This document shows positions 1-7,159 of a DNA stretch of 11,492 bases, one piece after another. Every line of letters starts with the position of its first letter. Position 1 is the stretch's first letter. The notes below the pieces were generated by a model. That model was not told the origin of the DNA and made no database searches. It worked only from the letters and a program-made list of their open reading frames with translations. The DNA comes from JALZAQ01 sp038253885 (GTDB lineage Bacteria > Gemmatimonadota > Gemmatimonadetes > Gemmatimonadales > Gemmatimonadaceae), in NCBI GenBank assembly GCA_038253885.1, contig JBBSGP010000070.1, positions 1 through 11,492 of the forward strand, written 5' to 3'. Position numbers and translations under genes: made by a program.

Positions 1-141
1 ACGAGGATATGACGCTCGAGGAGGATCAGTCGGCGCAGGTCTGGGCTCCCTTCCTCCACCAACCAGCACACACCTCACACATGAACGCGCTGAAACGGTC
101 GACCAGCCGTTTGTACTTCACCTGTGCAGAGCTTCCCTAAC
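1..141. other. window edge, no assignable gene
   Basis: This stretch lies downstream of the copper-storage gene. A plus-strand frame is open from the window edge to a TAA at about 138-140 (about 45 residues), but its translation resembles no family I know and it has no recognisable domain. It could be the tail of a gene that starts outside the window, or non-coding DNA. I see no terminator hairpin or promoter in it. Confidence 0.3.
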
Positions 142-507
142 TCAGGACGTCACGCTGGTCATGCGCTCGCACGAGTCGGCGCAGCGGCGGCATGCATCAG
201 CGCATTTCAGCATCGTCTCGTCACCGCCACCCATGCTCCGGCAGTGTTGCTCGCAGCGACGGCAGGCTTCAGCGCAGACACCGCAGACCCGCGCGTGAAG
301 CGATGACTCCCGGAGCATGAAACCGGCGGACATCTGACAGAGGGTCGCGCAGTCGAGCAGAGCTGTCTGGTGCTCGCGCGCGGCATGCTTTCCGCCCATA
401 TCCTGGCAATGGCTAGATGTCGCGGTACAGGCTGAGTAACACTTCAGGCATTCGTCGATACAGCGCTGCATCTCTTCGCTCATCCCTCGCTGTGCTGTGG
501 TCCCCAT
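142..507 (-). CDS. four-helix-bundle copper-storage protein (Csp3-like, DUF326)
   Basis: A 121-residue protein with 16 cysteines, nearly all spaced as CxxC or CxxxC along amphipathic helices (C16, C20, C23, C27, C34, C53, C57, C75, C78, C82, C85, C89, C102, C106, C109, C113). This is the pattern of the four-helix-bundle copper-storage proteins, in which thiols line the core and bind many Cu(I) ions. There is no Tat or Sec signal, so it should act in the cytosol like Csp3 rather than the exported Csp1. The ATG at 507 is chosen because AGGAGG (514-519) sits six bases upstream; the open frame runs to 600, but that extension has no such site and looks non-coding. Its neighbours, two DUF305 genes and a multicopper oxidase, support a copper role. 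Some annotations call this family ferredoxin or YhjQ-like; no Fe-S pattern is needed to explain the cysteines. Confidence 0.9.
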   Translation of the reverse strand: MGTTAQRGMSEEMQRCIDECLKCYSACTATSSHCQDMGGKHAAREHQTALLDCATLCQMSAGFMLRESSLHARVCGVCAEACRRCEQHCRSMGGGDETMLKCADACRRCADSCERMTSVTS

Positions 508-602
508 GACCGTCCTCCTGACGTGATATTGGATATAGTCCGGGCTGTTGCGCCGAGATAGCGGCAGGCGACAGGCCATCAAGCATGTTCTGTTCCACAC
601 GC

Positions 603-617
603 TTTACGCGGCGTAAA
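603..617. promoter_or_regulatory. 15-bp perfect palindrome upstream of the csp gene
   Basis: TTTACGC-G-GCGTAAA is a perfect 7+1+7 inverted repeat about 95 bases upstream of the copper-storage gene start. It has no poly-T tract and lies in the presumed promoter region, so a dimeric regulator operator is more likely than a terminator. The 10-mer CGCTTTACGC that overlaps its left arm (600-609) recurs on the minus strand upstream of the oxidase gene (5237-5246). The regulator is unknown; the site does not look to me like a known CueR or CsoR operator. Confidence 0.35.
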
Positions 618-630
618 TAGGCCGACCGAC

Positions 631-649
631 CCTTGTCACCGAGACAAGG
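631..649. promoter_or_regulatory. inverted repeat CCTTGTC-N5-GACAAGG
   Basis: A perfect 7-bp inverted repeat with a 5-base centre (accga), 14 bases from the palindrome at 603-617 and on the upstream side of the csp gene. MerR-family operators are dyads of about this size in the -35/-10 spacer, and copper genes are often under CueR-type control. I could not place convincing -35 and -10 hexamers around it at the long spacing such promoters use. It could also fold as an RNA hairpin in a leader. Confidence 0.3.
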
Positions 650-671
650 CTGGTGGCCGTCCGATGCGCAG

Positions 672-690
672 CGGGGAATTTCGAACCCCG
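672..690. other. hairpin CGGGG-N9-CCCCG, T-arm-like
   Basis: An inverted repeat between the first DUF305 gene and the csp gene. Read on the minus strand it contains GGGGTTCGAAATTCCCC, which recalls a tRNA T-arm. However, the loop is nine bases rather than seven, and no acceptor, D or anticodon arm accompanies it. It may be a decayed tRNA fragment, an attachment scar or an unrelated hairpin. Confidence 0.25.
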
Positions 691-762
691 GACGCGGGCA
701 GCGCCTGTGTGGCGTCGCCGCGCGGCGCGACCGGTTGTGCCCGATGCGCGCTCGCTTGCGTT

Positions 763-779
763 CGGGGCTCTGATCCCCG
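763..779 (-). terminator. possible terminator hairpin after DUF305 gene 1
   Basis: CGGGG-N7-CCCCG forms a 5-bp G+C stem that begins 15 bases after the stop codon of the DUF305 gene that ends at 795, in the position expected of a terminator on the minus strand. No T-tract follows, so it would be a weak or factor-assisted terminator at best. Confidence 0.3.
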
Positions 780-794
780 CAGCGTCCGGCGCTG

Positions 795-1475
795 TCAGCG
801 GCTGATCTCGCGCAAGAGGGCGAGCTGGGTGAAGCGAAGGCGGGTAGCGAGCGCCCGCACCTCGCGACGACGCAGTCCGGGCCGCAATCGATCGATGAGG
901 GTGACGCTGTGGCGGAGCTCGTCGGCAAGCGCCGTGTCGTACGCGCCTTGCGCGTTCCCGTACTCCTCCAAGTTCGCACCAGGCGTGTTCGCAGTCCTCG
1001 TCGATTGGGCGACCGAGTCGCGTCTCGCGCGAGAAAGGTGTACGATGGAATCGGGTGAGCCGCTTGGGCGCGGCGAGTGCTCGTCATTGTAGAGCGACTT
1101 GAGGAGCGCGCTCATCTCCAACTTGTCCGCGTCGAGTCGCGCGTCCGTGGCGATCGGGTCCACATAACCCTGGTCGCGGTGCGGCCTGGTCGCGGAGACG
1201 CGGTCGTGGACGAGCCGGATGACCCGCTCGTGATGATCGAGCATCTGGCGCAGGAAGCGCTGATCGGCGTCGCGCGCAGACGACTCCGCGGCGAGTGCTT
1301 CTATTGGCGGCGCCGGGTGTGCCACGCTGTCCCGGGTTGGCGCGGCGACGCCGACGACTGCACTATCCACAGGGTGGCCAGTCCCCAGGTCATTTGTCCG
1401 ACCGCATGCGGCACAGAGCATGGCCACGCCGAGCGCGCGCGGCATCGCCGAACGCATATGAGGGCGAGCGGTCAT
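795..1475 (-). CDS. DUF305-family lipoprotein, divergent copy
   Basis: A 226-residue protein. The N-terminus looks like a lipoprotein signal (MPRALGVAML then LCAAC, Cys24), so it is probably attached to the cell envelope. Residues 70-92 carry the first DUF305 motif (DQRFLRQMLDHHERVIRL, with the HH pair at 81-82). The C-terminal helix (about 178-220) matches the second DUF305 repeat, but the usual HH is replaced by LRHS (187-190), so only one His of the pair remains. DUF305 proteins are ferritin-like helical proteins often found next to copper and other metal resistance genes; their biochemistry is poorly defined. The ATG at 1475 is chosen because GGGAG (1481-1485) is five bases upstream; the open frame reaches 1637, but those residues precede the signal peptide and look non-coding. 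The 211-base gap from the upstream DUF305 gene suggests separate transcription. Confidence 0.8.
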   Translation of the reverse strand: MTARPHMRSAMPRALGVAMLCAACGRTNDLGTGHPVDSAVVGVAAPTRDSVAHPAPPIEALAAESSARDADQRFLRQMLDHHERVIRLVHDRVSATRPHRDQGYVDPIATDARLDADKLEMSALLKSLYNDEHSPRPSGSPDSIVHLSRARRDSVAQSTRTANTPGANLEEYGNAQGAYDTALADELRHSVTLIDRLRPGLRRREVRALATRLRFTQLALLREISR

Positions 1476-1686
1476 GCGATCTCCCATCGCGGCGTTATTG
1501 CAATGCGTAGCGCGAGTGAAAAGCGGGGGGCCGGCGGCAACGAATCGCTGTTCTGGTGGCAACGCCTCACTCACTCGTGCGCTCGCGGTTCTCAATGGGC
1601 ACTGGCTTCGATCCTCCGTCACACGATCACTCACCACTGCGTTCGACTCTCCGGAAACGCAGCCCAGCAGTTAGCCGTATCGCGTC

Positions 1687-2325
1687 TCAGCGCGAGCCGA
1701 GCTTTTTCTGCTGCTGGGCGATCTCTCCCTTCTGGTCGGTCTTCATCTTCAGCGCCATCTCCCTGAGCTTGGGATCCGTGAGCTTGGGCAAGTACTGGTC
1801 GATCATTCGGATTGCCTGCTCATGATGCTTGATCACGTTCTCGCGAAAGGCGCGGTCAAACTCCCTTCCCGACTTCGTCATCAAATCATCGACCATTGCC
1901 CGATTATCAGGTGTAACTTTAGGCGTATACGAATCCTTGTACTTCGTGTCGAGCATTATCACCATCTCGTCGAGCTCGAGATCTTGTTTCTTGTCCATCG
2001 CGCGCGCCTCCTCTTTCACCGCAATCTTGTCTTTCCGCTCGATCGTCTCGTGCGCCATGAGGGTCAGGCCCTTGTGGTGGTCGCTCATCATGCGGAGAAA
2101 CTGCTGATCGGGTGGCTGACTACTCATGTCCATTCCGGGCATCTGAGCGGTCCCACTGTCCGCATGCGCGGTCGACTTGGCGCTATCACGCTTCGCCACG
2201 GCGGCAACCGAAGTTGCGCTGGTATCCACCCGAGCAGGATTCACGTCGTTCTTGGGACCACACGCCACGAGTATCGGGAGCAGACCGGCACCCACGACGA
2301 GAACTGCGAAATGGAGCGGACGCAT
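1687..2325 (-). CDS. DUF305-family lipoprotein
   Basis: A 212-residue protein with a clear lipoprotein signal (hydrophobic residues 5-20, lipobox LVAC, Cys22), a low-complexity Ala/Ser/Asp linker (30-60), and a Met-rich PGMDM motif (63-67). It then has two intact DUF305 motifs: QQFLRMMSDHHKGLTLMAHE (HH at 83-84) and FDRAFRENVIKHHEQAIRMI (HH at 167-168). The paired His and surrounding Met suggest metal binding, and the Met-rich segment suits copper, but the family's reaction is not established. The C-terminus is lysine- and glutamine-rich. The ATG at 2325 follows GAGGTGG (2327-2333), which overlaps the very short spacing but is the only signal-peptide start. It is divergent from the NTF2-like gene at 2511 and upstream of the divergent DUF305 copy, so the pair probably arose by duplication. 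Confidence 0.9.
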   Translation of the reverse strand: MRPLHFAVLVVGAGLLPILVACGPKNDVNPARVDTSATSVAAVAKRDSAKSTAHADSGTAQMPGMDMSSQPPDQQFLRMMSDHHKGLTLMAHETIERKDKIAVKEEARAMDKKQDLELDEMVIMLDTKYKDSYTPKVTPDNRAMVDDLMTKSGREFDRAFRENVIKHHEQAIRMIDQYLPKLTDPKLREMALKMKTDQKGEIAQQQKKLGSR

Positions 2326-2510
2326 ACCACCTCATGGTTGAATGAACGAGAACCAGACCTTTGAGTTACGGGCGCGCCTCGATCGGACTGGCGGCAGTAG
2401 TTTAGCCAGCATAAAATATACCGACCGTCGCCACCGCAGGCATGCCCCGTCGGCGGAACTGGTGTTGTCACCCGCGCGCTTCGCAGTCAACCCCGCGTCC
2501 CGGAGGAGGT
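2326..2510. promoter_or_regulatory. divergent intergenic region with AT-rich core
   Basis: These 185 bases separate the divergent DUF305 and NTF2-like genes and must hold both promoters. The segment at 2410-2422 (ATAAAATATACC) is strikingly AT-rich for this DNA and offers -10-like hexamers on both strands (TAAAAT at 2412-2417 on plus; TATATT or TATTTT on minus). No good -35 hexamer is visible at 17 bases on either strand. The assignment rests on position and base composition. Confidence 0.4.
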
Positions 2511-3071
2511 ATGATACCTCGCCATCGCACGTCCAGCTTGCGATTGGGTACTCACCAGAAGAGACGTTTCAGCTGCTTGGTTCCCGCCGCGCTCCTACTC
2601 ATCGCCACCACCCTCGAGGGCCACGACGTCGCGCGCGCGCCCACAGCTGTGGACGGGATACGAACTCGACCGAGCAACTCGTCATCCGACAGTGGGGCCG
2701 TGCTGGCGGTCGTCCGGCGCTTCCACGCGACGCTGGCAGCGGCGGACAGTACCGGTGCACTAGGGCTCCTCGCGGCTGACGTTCTCATCATCGAAGGGGG
2801 CGATGTGCAGACGCGCGAACAGTATCGCTCGCACCACCTGAGCGCCGACATTGCGTTCGCGCGTGCGGTGCCTTCGAACCGGCAATCGGCACAAGTAGTC
2901 GTGCGCGGCGACGTCGCCTGGGTGGCGTCGACGAGCGTTACTGAAGGCACGTACAGCAGTCGCGCCATCAACTCGGCCGGTGCCGAGCTCGCTGTGTTGT
3001 CGCGTGAACGCGACGGCTGGAAGATTCGCGCGATTCACTGGTCGTCCCACTCGCGGCGATCCGCGCAATAG
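2511..3071 (+). CDS. secreted NTF2-like (DUF4440/SnoaL-type) protein
   Basis: A 186-residue protein. The basic stretch KRR (17-19) followed by SCLVPAALLLIATT (21-34) looks like an N-terminal export signal. Residues 62-180 show the NTF2/DUF4440 cone fold pattern: a helical start (AVLAVVRRFHATLAAADSTG), a strand with LLAADVLIIEGGDV, a YRSHH helix, then strands with QVVVRGDVAWVAS and the closing ERDGWKIRAIHWSSH. Such domains are small pocket proteins with varied or unknown ligands, so no reaction is proposed. The ATG at 2511 is chosen for the GGAGGAGG (2502-2509) just upstream. The spacing is short and a TTG further in is possible, but the signal peptide argues for a start near here. The open frame extends to 2442 without support. 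It converges on the oxidase gene with only 29 bases between stop codons and is divergent from DUF305 gene 2, so a metal-stress link is contextual. Confidence 0.75.
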   Translation: MIPRHRTSSLRLGTHQKRRFSCLVPAALLLIATTLEGHDVARAPTAVDGIRTRPSNSSSDSGAVLAVVRRFHATLAAADSTGALGLLAADVLIIEGGDVQTREQYRSHHLSADIAFARAVPSNRQSAQVVVRGDVAWVASTSVTEGTYSSRAINSAGAELAVLSRERDGWKIRAIHWSSHSRRSAQ

Positions 3072-3100
3072 ACGGCGGCGATCGTCTGACGCGACCGGTT

Positions 3101-5062
3101 TCACGGCGCGACGACGACCAACAGCGTCAATCCGCCTCCGCCGCTCGTCTCGACGTTGTTGTTGAGCGTGTGGTGGGGGATATGGCAGTGGAGGATCCAC
3201 TTACCGGGCTCGCGCGCTGGCCATACCACATCGTAGCGCTGGCCTGGTCCGACGTTGATCACGTCGGCCTCGAAGCGGGCCAGGGGCGCGAGCACAACGC
3301 CGTCACGGGCCACGACGGTGAATGGCCCGCCATGCATGTGCATCGGATGGATGAAGTTGTTGTTCGTGCCGATGAAGCGGAACTTGACCGTCTGACCAAC
3401 CCGCATACGCAGGGTGTCAGTGGCGGGATACGCTTTGCCATTGATCGTGAAGTAATTGGGGAGGCCGCCCTCCATGAGCATCGCGGGATAGGTGAGCCCG
3501 TCCCGGTTGAGCCATTCTTGAAGCTGCACCACGTACTCCAGGTCCGCCGCCGGCTCGCTTCGCGGGTCGAGCGGTCGGATGATGAGCCCTCCGTAGAGCC
3601 CAAAGGCCTGCTGCCGGTCGGGTCGGGTGTGCGAGTGGTAGAAGAACGCCCCTGACTGGCGTGCGACGAACTCGTAAACGAAACGCTCGCCCGGCGCGAT
3701 CGGCCGCTGCGTGATGTTCGCTGGGCCATCCATGGCGTTCGGCACGATGAGCCCGTGCCAATGCATCGTCGTCGTCTCGGGGAGGTGATTCGTATAGTTG
3801 ATCCGGACGTGGTCGCCTTCGGTGAATTCCAGGCGCGGGCCCGGCACTTGGCCGTTGATCGCGTAGGCGGTGACGGACTTGTCGGAGAGAATATGCCACT
3901 GGATCACCGAGGACTCAAAGTCGAAGACTTTGACACCATTCTCCATGCGCGGCGCGAGCAGCCTGTCGCCTCGCGCCGTGACGGCGGCTCGGTACCCCAC
4001 GAGGCGGGGGTCAGCCGCGGCCATGTCGCGCATCGCATCAGCGGGTGTCTCAGTCGTCGTGATCATCCCCGGCGGCATGATCGACCGCCCGACCGATTCG
4101 GCGCTCAGTCGCAGGTTGAAAAAGGCGGCAGGGACGTACATCCCGGCGACGAGCATGAGCAGCGTGAAGCCCGTCACTGCGGAGAGCTGGGCGCGGGTGA
4201 CCAGCGGTGGCACCCCCGGTTTCTGCTTTTGGGCGTGACCCTCTTGGGCGCCATGGTCCATCTTGCCCATTTCACCCATCCCACTCATTCCACCCATTCC
4301 ACTCATCGGAGCCGTTTCAGCCTTCTTCCCCTTCTTTTCCTTCTCCGCCGTGCCCATCTCACCATGTGATCCGTGGCCGCCACCGGCTGGCCGGTTCCCA
4401 CGAACCGTCATGAGCCCGTGCTTCAGCTGGCGCGTCACCAGCCACACGTTGACCGGGTAGGCCAGCCCGAACCCCACCGTGATGCCCAGCGACATCACGA
4501 ACCAGAACAAGGGCTCGCCGGGCCACATCGCCCGCATGTCGCGCCCCATCATGAGAGTGATCATGACCGGTGCCATCCCCGCCATCATCGCGTTCATCGA
4601 GACGAGCTCGGGGAGGAAGCTCCGGCGGACGTTCTCGGCGTACGTGCCACCCATGATCGCGCGCATGAAGAGCGACTGGAAGATGAGCAGACCGAAGAGA
4701 AATCCCGCGATATACTCGACGAGGAGATCCGCCCACATTGGGAGGCCCAGCACGGCCGTCGCGGCGGCGGCCAGGATGATCCCCGTCGCGTCACCCGCGA
4801 CGCAGTGCACCGTTGACCCCACACTCTGCTTCCAGAGCGGCGCAACGAAGGCCTCATGGGTGTCGGGGGCCGGTTCCTTGTCGGCCAGGACGTAGAGCAG
4901 CAGCCCGATCGGACCCATATAGAGGGTCACGAGAACGAACCCCCACTTCATGACGGTCGCCTCGGGATTGTGACGGAACTGGTCATAGGCGACGACGGCG
5001 GCCGACAGCAGCGCGATCGTGAGCCAGAGATACACCACGTAGTCGATCGGCTGCAGGATCAT
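3101..5062 (-). CDS. DUF4396 membrane domain fused to multicopper oxidase
   Basis: A 653-residue protein in three parts. Residues 1-210 are a multi-pass membrane region; 78-212 match DUF4396 (VHCVAGDATGIILAAAATAV, then FLPELVSMNAMMAGMAPVMI). Residues 224-285 are a His/Met/Lys-rich linker with MSGMGGMSGMGEMGKMDH (253-270), followed by one more membrane helix (about 293-315). Residues 380-653 form a compact cupredoxin region with all four copper motifs: HWH (434-436), HSH (476-478), HPMHMH (572-577) and HCHIPHH (625-631). Two motifs fall in each half, as in two-domain laccases rather than three-domain CueO or CopA. The expected role is O2-linked oxidation of Cu(I) or another metal or phenol on the outer face of the membrane. 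The position five residues after His631, where many oxidases have the T1 axial Met, is Asn636. The ATG at 5062 has AGGAG (5070-5074) seven bases upstream. Hydropathy suggests about seven helices, but charge bias gives no clear topology. Confidence 0.9.
   Translation of the reverse strand: MILQPIDYVVYLWLTIALLSAAVVAYDQFRHNPEATVMKWGFVLVTLYMGPIGLLLYVLADKEPAPDTHEAFVAPLWKQSVGSTVHCVAGDATGIILAAAATAVLGLPMWADLLVEYIAGFLFGLLIFQSLFMRAIMGGTYAENVRRSFLPELVSMNAMMAGMAPVMITLMMGRDMRAMWPGEPLFWFVMSLGITVGFGLAYPVNVWLVTRQLKHGLMTVRGNRPAGGGHGSHGEMGTAEKEKKGKKAETAPMSGMGGMSGMGEMGKMDHGAQEGHAQKQKPGVPPLVTRAQLSAVTGFTLLMLVAGMYVPAAFFNLRLSAESVGRSIMPPGMITTTETPADAMRDMAAADPRLVGYRAAVTARGDRLLAPRMENGVKVFDFESSVIQWHILSDKSVTAYAINGQVPGPRLEFTEGDHVRINYTNHLPETTTMHWHGLIVPNAMDGPANITQRPIAPGERFVYEFVARQSGAFFYHSHTRPDRQQAFGLYGGLIIRPLDPRSEPAADLEYVVQLQEWLNRDGLTYPAMLMEGGLPNYFTINGKAYPATDTLRMRVGQTVKFRFIGTNNNFIHPMHMHGGPFTVVARDGVVLAPLARFEADVINVGPGQRYDVVWPAREPGKWILHCHIPHHTLNNNVETSGGGGLTLLVVVAP
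4263..4307 (-). repeat. degenerate 9-bp tandem repeat encoding Met-Gly units
   Basis: Inside the oxidase gene, five degenerate 9-bp units (plus-strand form CCACYCATT/C, clearest at 4272-4307) stand in tandem. They encode the three-residue periodicity MSG/MGG/MSG/MGE/MGK of the linker. Met-rich repeats of this kind bind Cu(I) in several copper-handling proteins. Unit number could vary by slippage in steps of three residues without breaking the frame. Confidence 0.65.
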
Positions 5063-5597
5063 CGCTGATCTCCTGGCAAGAGTGCGGCGACGGACAGGTG
5101 AGAGAGTGTCAGCCCCACGAGATTGGTCAGCAGGTTATCGATGAAACCGTCACGGCACCGAGACGGAATGAATCCTCGGGATGCATGTTTCTTCGACATT
5201 ACTTGCCCCGGATCGCACGGGTAACCATTCTAACGGGCGTAAAGCGGAATCAACACCGCCCCAGGCAGCCTTTGTCAAGAGCCGCACACTTGCCGCTCCG
5301 ACACGTCGATCGTGGCCGCTCATCGCCGCGGGCAGCGCGCGCGATCCCGAGGTGATTGCGATGGGGATTGTGGAACGTGCCAAGCAGATCGCCCCCAGCA
5401 ACTCAGGCGTGCGATGCATTACTGGCGAGGTCCATCCATAAGCCAGGTCGACGCCGCACGCAACGTCCTCGCAGCTCCTGGAAACTCATGAGATCGACGA
5501 CGGCCACGGCGAACGAGACGCCGCGATCATCGCGCGGGCGTAGGCACCCGCGCTCCAGCGGTGGAACGGAGCGCGAGGCTGCCGAGGAGTAGCCGCC
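5063..5597. other. 535-bp stretch without a supportable gene
   Basis: This holds the oxidase leader and promoter and the approach to the flippase remnant. The plus-strand open frame at 5181-5441 (86 codons) contains a plausible-looking segment at its end (VIAMGIVERAKQIAPS), but I recognise no family, see no ribosome site, and its first half is arginine/serine-rich like antisense DNA. Short open pieces continue to about 5540 in other frames. The stretch could be a decayed gene from the same polysaccharide locus as the flippase, but nothing proves it. The 10-mer shared with the csp palindrome is at 5237-5246. I see no convincing sigma-70 hexamer pair for the oxidase. Confidence 0.4.
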
Positions 5598-7158
5598 TTG
5601 GGCGGAGGTATACCAGAGCCCGGCGCGGGTGATCGTTATTCCTCCGACGATCCGCCGCTCGAGTCGCCAACTGACGATCCGGCTACGATAACCCACGGAT
5701 CGCTCGCCTCTGAGCGGCTCGTGGAGAACATCCTGTCCCTCGGCGCAGGAGAAGTTGTCGCGCGCGCCGTGGCGTTCGTGAGCACACCCTATCTCGCGCC
5801 TCCTCGGCCCGGCTGGCTTCGGCGTGATCGGATTCGCCGGCGCGCTGTCGGTGTACTTTGGTCTGGCCGTGAGCGCGGGCTTCAATGACTGCGGGGCACG
5901 GGAGGTTGCCCAGCGACCACGCGACGCCAGGGCCATTGCGGCGAGCGCCGTGGTTGTCCGGCTCGCCGTGGCCGTCGTCGCGTTCCTCGCGCTCGCCAGT
6001 GCTGCGTGGCTCTTCGACAAGCTCGCCACCGTGCGCATGGTGGTCGAGTTGACGGGGACTCTCGTTCTTCTCCCTTTCGCTCGACACCTCGTGGGTCTAC
6101 AAGGGGCTCGAGGGGAACGGGCGCTTCGGTGTGGCTCTGATACTAGGGCAACTGCTCTACGTCGGTCTGGTCGTGCTTCTGGTACGTTCCTTGGCGACCT
6201 CTCGGCGGCGCTGTTCTTGGCCATTCCGCTCCTGGGGCTCGGCCGCATCCGCACCGACGTCTCCGAGGGACTCGCCCTGCTGCGGAGCTCCGGCTTTCTC
6301 GTCTTAGCACGGCTGTTGCGCACGGTTGTTTTCTCGTTCGACGTCGTGCTGATCGGACTCGTGTTGGGGGAACACCAGGTCGGGTTGTATACAGCGGCGT
6401 ATCGCGTCTGCCTGGTTCTGCTGGCGGTCGCCATTGCGCTGCACGCCTCCTACCTGCCCGCTCTCACCCGCGCCTCATTCCAGAGCACCCGTGACGTCGC
6501 GCGGGTCGCCGAGCGCGCGGTGCAGCTCGCTGCAACCGTCGCCGCGCCGCTGCTGGTCGGTGCGATGCTACTTGCCGCTCCACTCCTCACTGCCCTCTTC
6601 GGTCCCGACTACGCCGCGGGCGCCATGGCGTTTCGGCTGATTCTGCTCAGCGTCGCCTTCATTTTCATCGGTGGCGCCGTGCATAACGTCTTTCTCATCT
6701 CGCACCGGCTGAGGACTGAGATGGGGGTGGTTGGGGTTGCGGCCGGTACCAACGTTGGCCTCAACCTCGTACTCACGCCTCGCTTCGGTCTCGTCGCCGC
6801 GGGTGGAATCACGGCGTGCTCCGAGGGGCTGATTCTTCTCTTGGGGTTACTTCTGCTGCGCCGCGCTGCGATGCCCCTCACCCTCCGTCCGGTCCTCCGA
6901 CCCGTACTCGCCGCCGGTGTGATGGGGACGGCGGTGTACGCGGTCGAGCAACGCGGCAGCCTGGCGCAATCCGTAGCGGTTGGCGTAATCACCTACGCCA
7001 TCGCGCTCGCCGGCCTCTCGGGCGTCCCCGAGGACGCGAAACCATACCTCCGAAAGCTCGCTCGCCGAGGTTGTTCGCGGCCAGCTTTGAATTTTCGCCG
7101 GGGTCCTCAGCCTGCCACCCAACCAGCCGCAGCGGGCGCAGACGAGCTGAGCGGGTGA
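5598..7158 (+). pseudogene. polysaccharide flippase (Wzx/MATE-like), frameshifted
   Basis: Three reading frames together spell one lipid-linked oligosaccharide flippase of roughly 480-500 residues. Frame A (to about 5800) gives the N-terminus ERLVENILSLGAGEVVARA...FVSTPYLA. Frame B (about 5800-6065) continues RLLGPAGFGVIGFAGALSVY through the first helices. Frame C (about 6067-6190) gives the family signature DTSWVYKGLEGNGRFGVALI. Frame B resumes (about 6190-7158) with the long C-terminal helix array (LRTVVFSFDVVLIGLVLGEH, then VGLYTAAYRVCLVLLAVAIA). The first break fits loss of two bases from a GCGCGC run near 5798. The A frame has no ATG, only a TTG at 5598 or a GTG near the conserved start. 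The family loop between the VVLLVRS and SAALFLAIP segments also seems about 20 residues short. The product would have moved lipid-linked glycan units across the inner membrane. Sequencing indels could mimic decay, but three in one gene beside intact genes argue against that. Confidence 0.8.
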
Positions 7159-7159
7159 A

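Noticed and set aside
672..690. Possible tRNA gene because of a T-arm-like GGTTCGAAATTCC on the minus strand
   Set aside because: Loop of nine bases and no acceptor, D or anticodon stems around it; kept only as a hairpin.
413..1087. Minus-strand open frame of 224 codons over the DUF305/csp gap
   Set aside because: Arg/Ser/Pro-rich translation without domain. It overlaps the real DUF305 frame and the csp start in another frame.
1077..1766. Plus-strand open frame of 229 codons
   Set aside because: Antisense to the DUF305 gene and no domain; a composition artefact.
5403..6434. Minus-strand open frame of 343 codons
   Set aside because: Low-complexity Arg/Thr/Ser translation antisense to the flippase, which is recognisable on the plus strand. 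A shadow caused by high GC.
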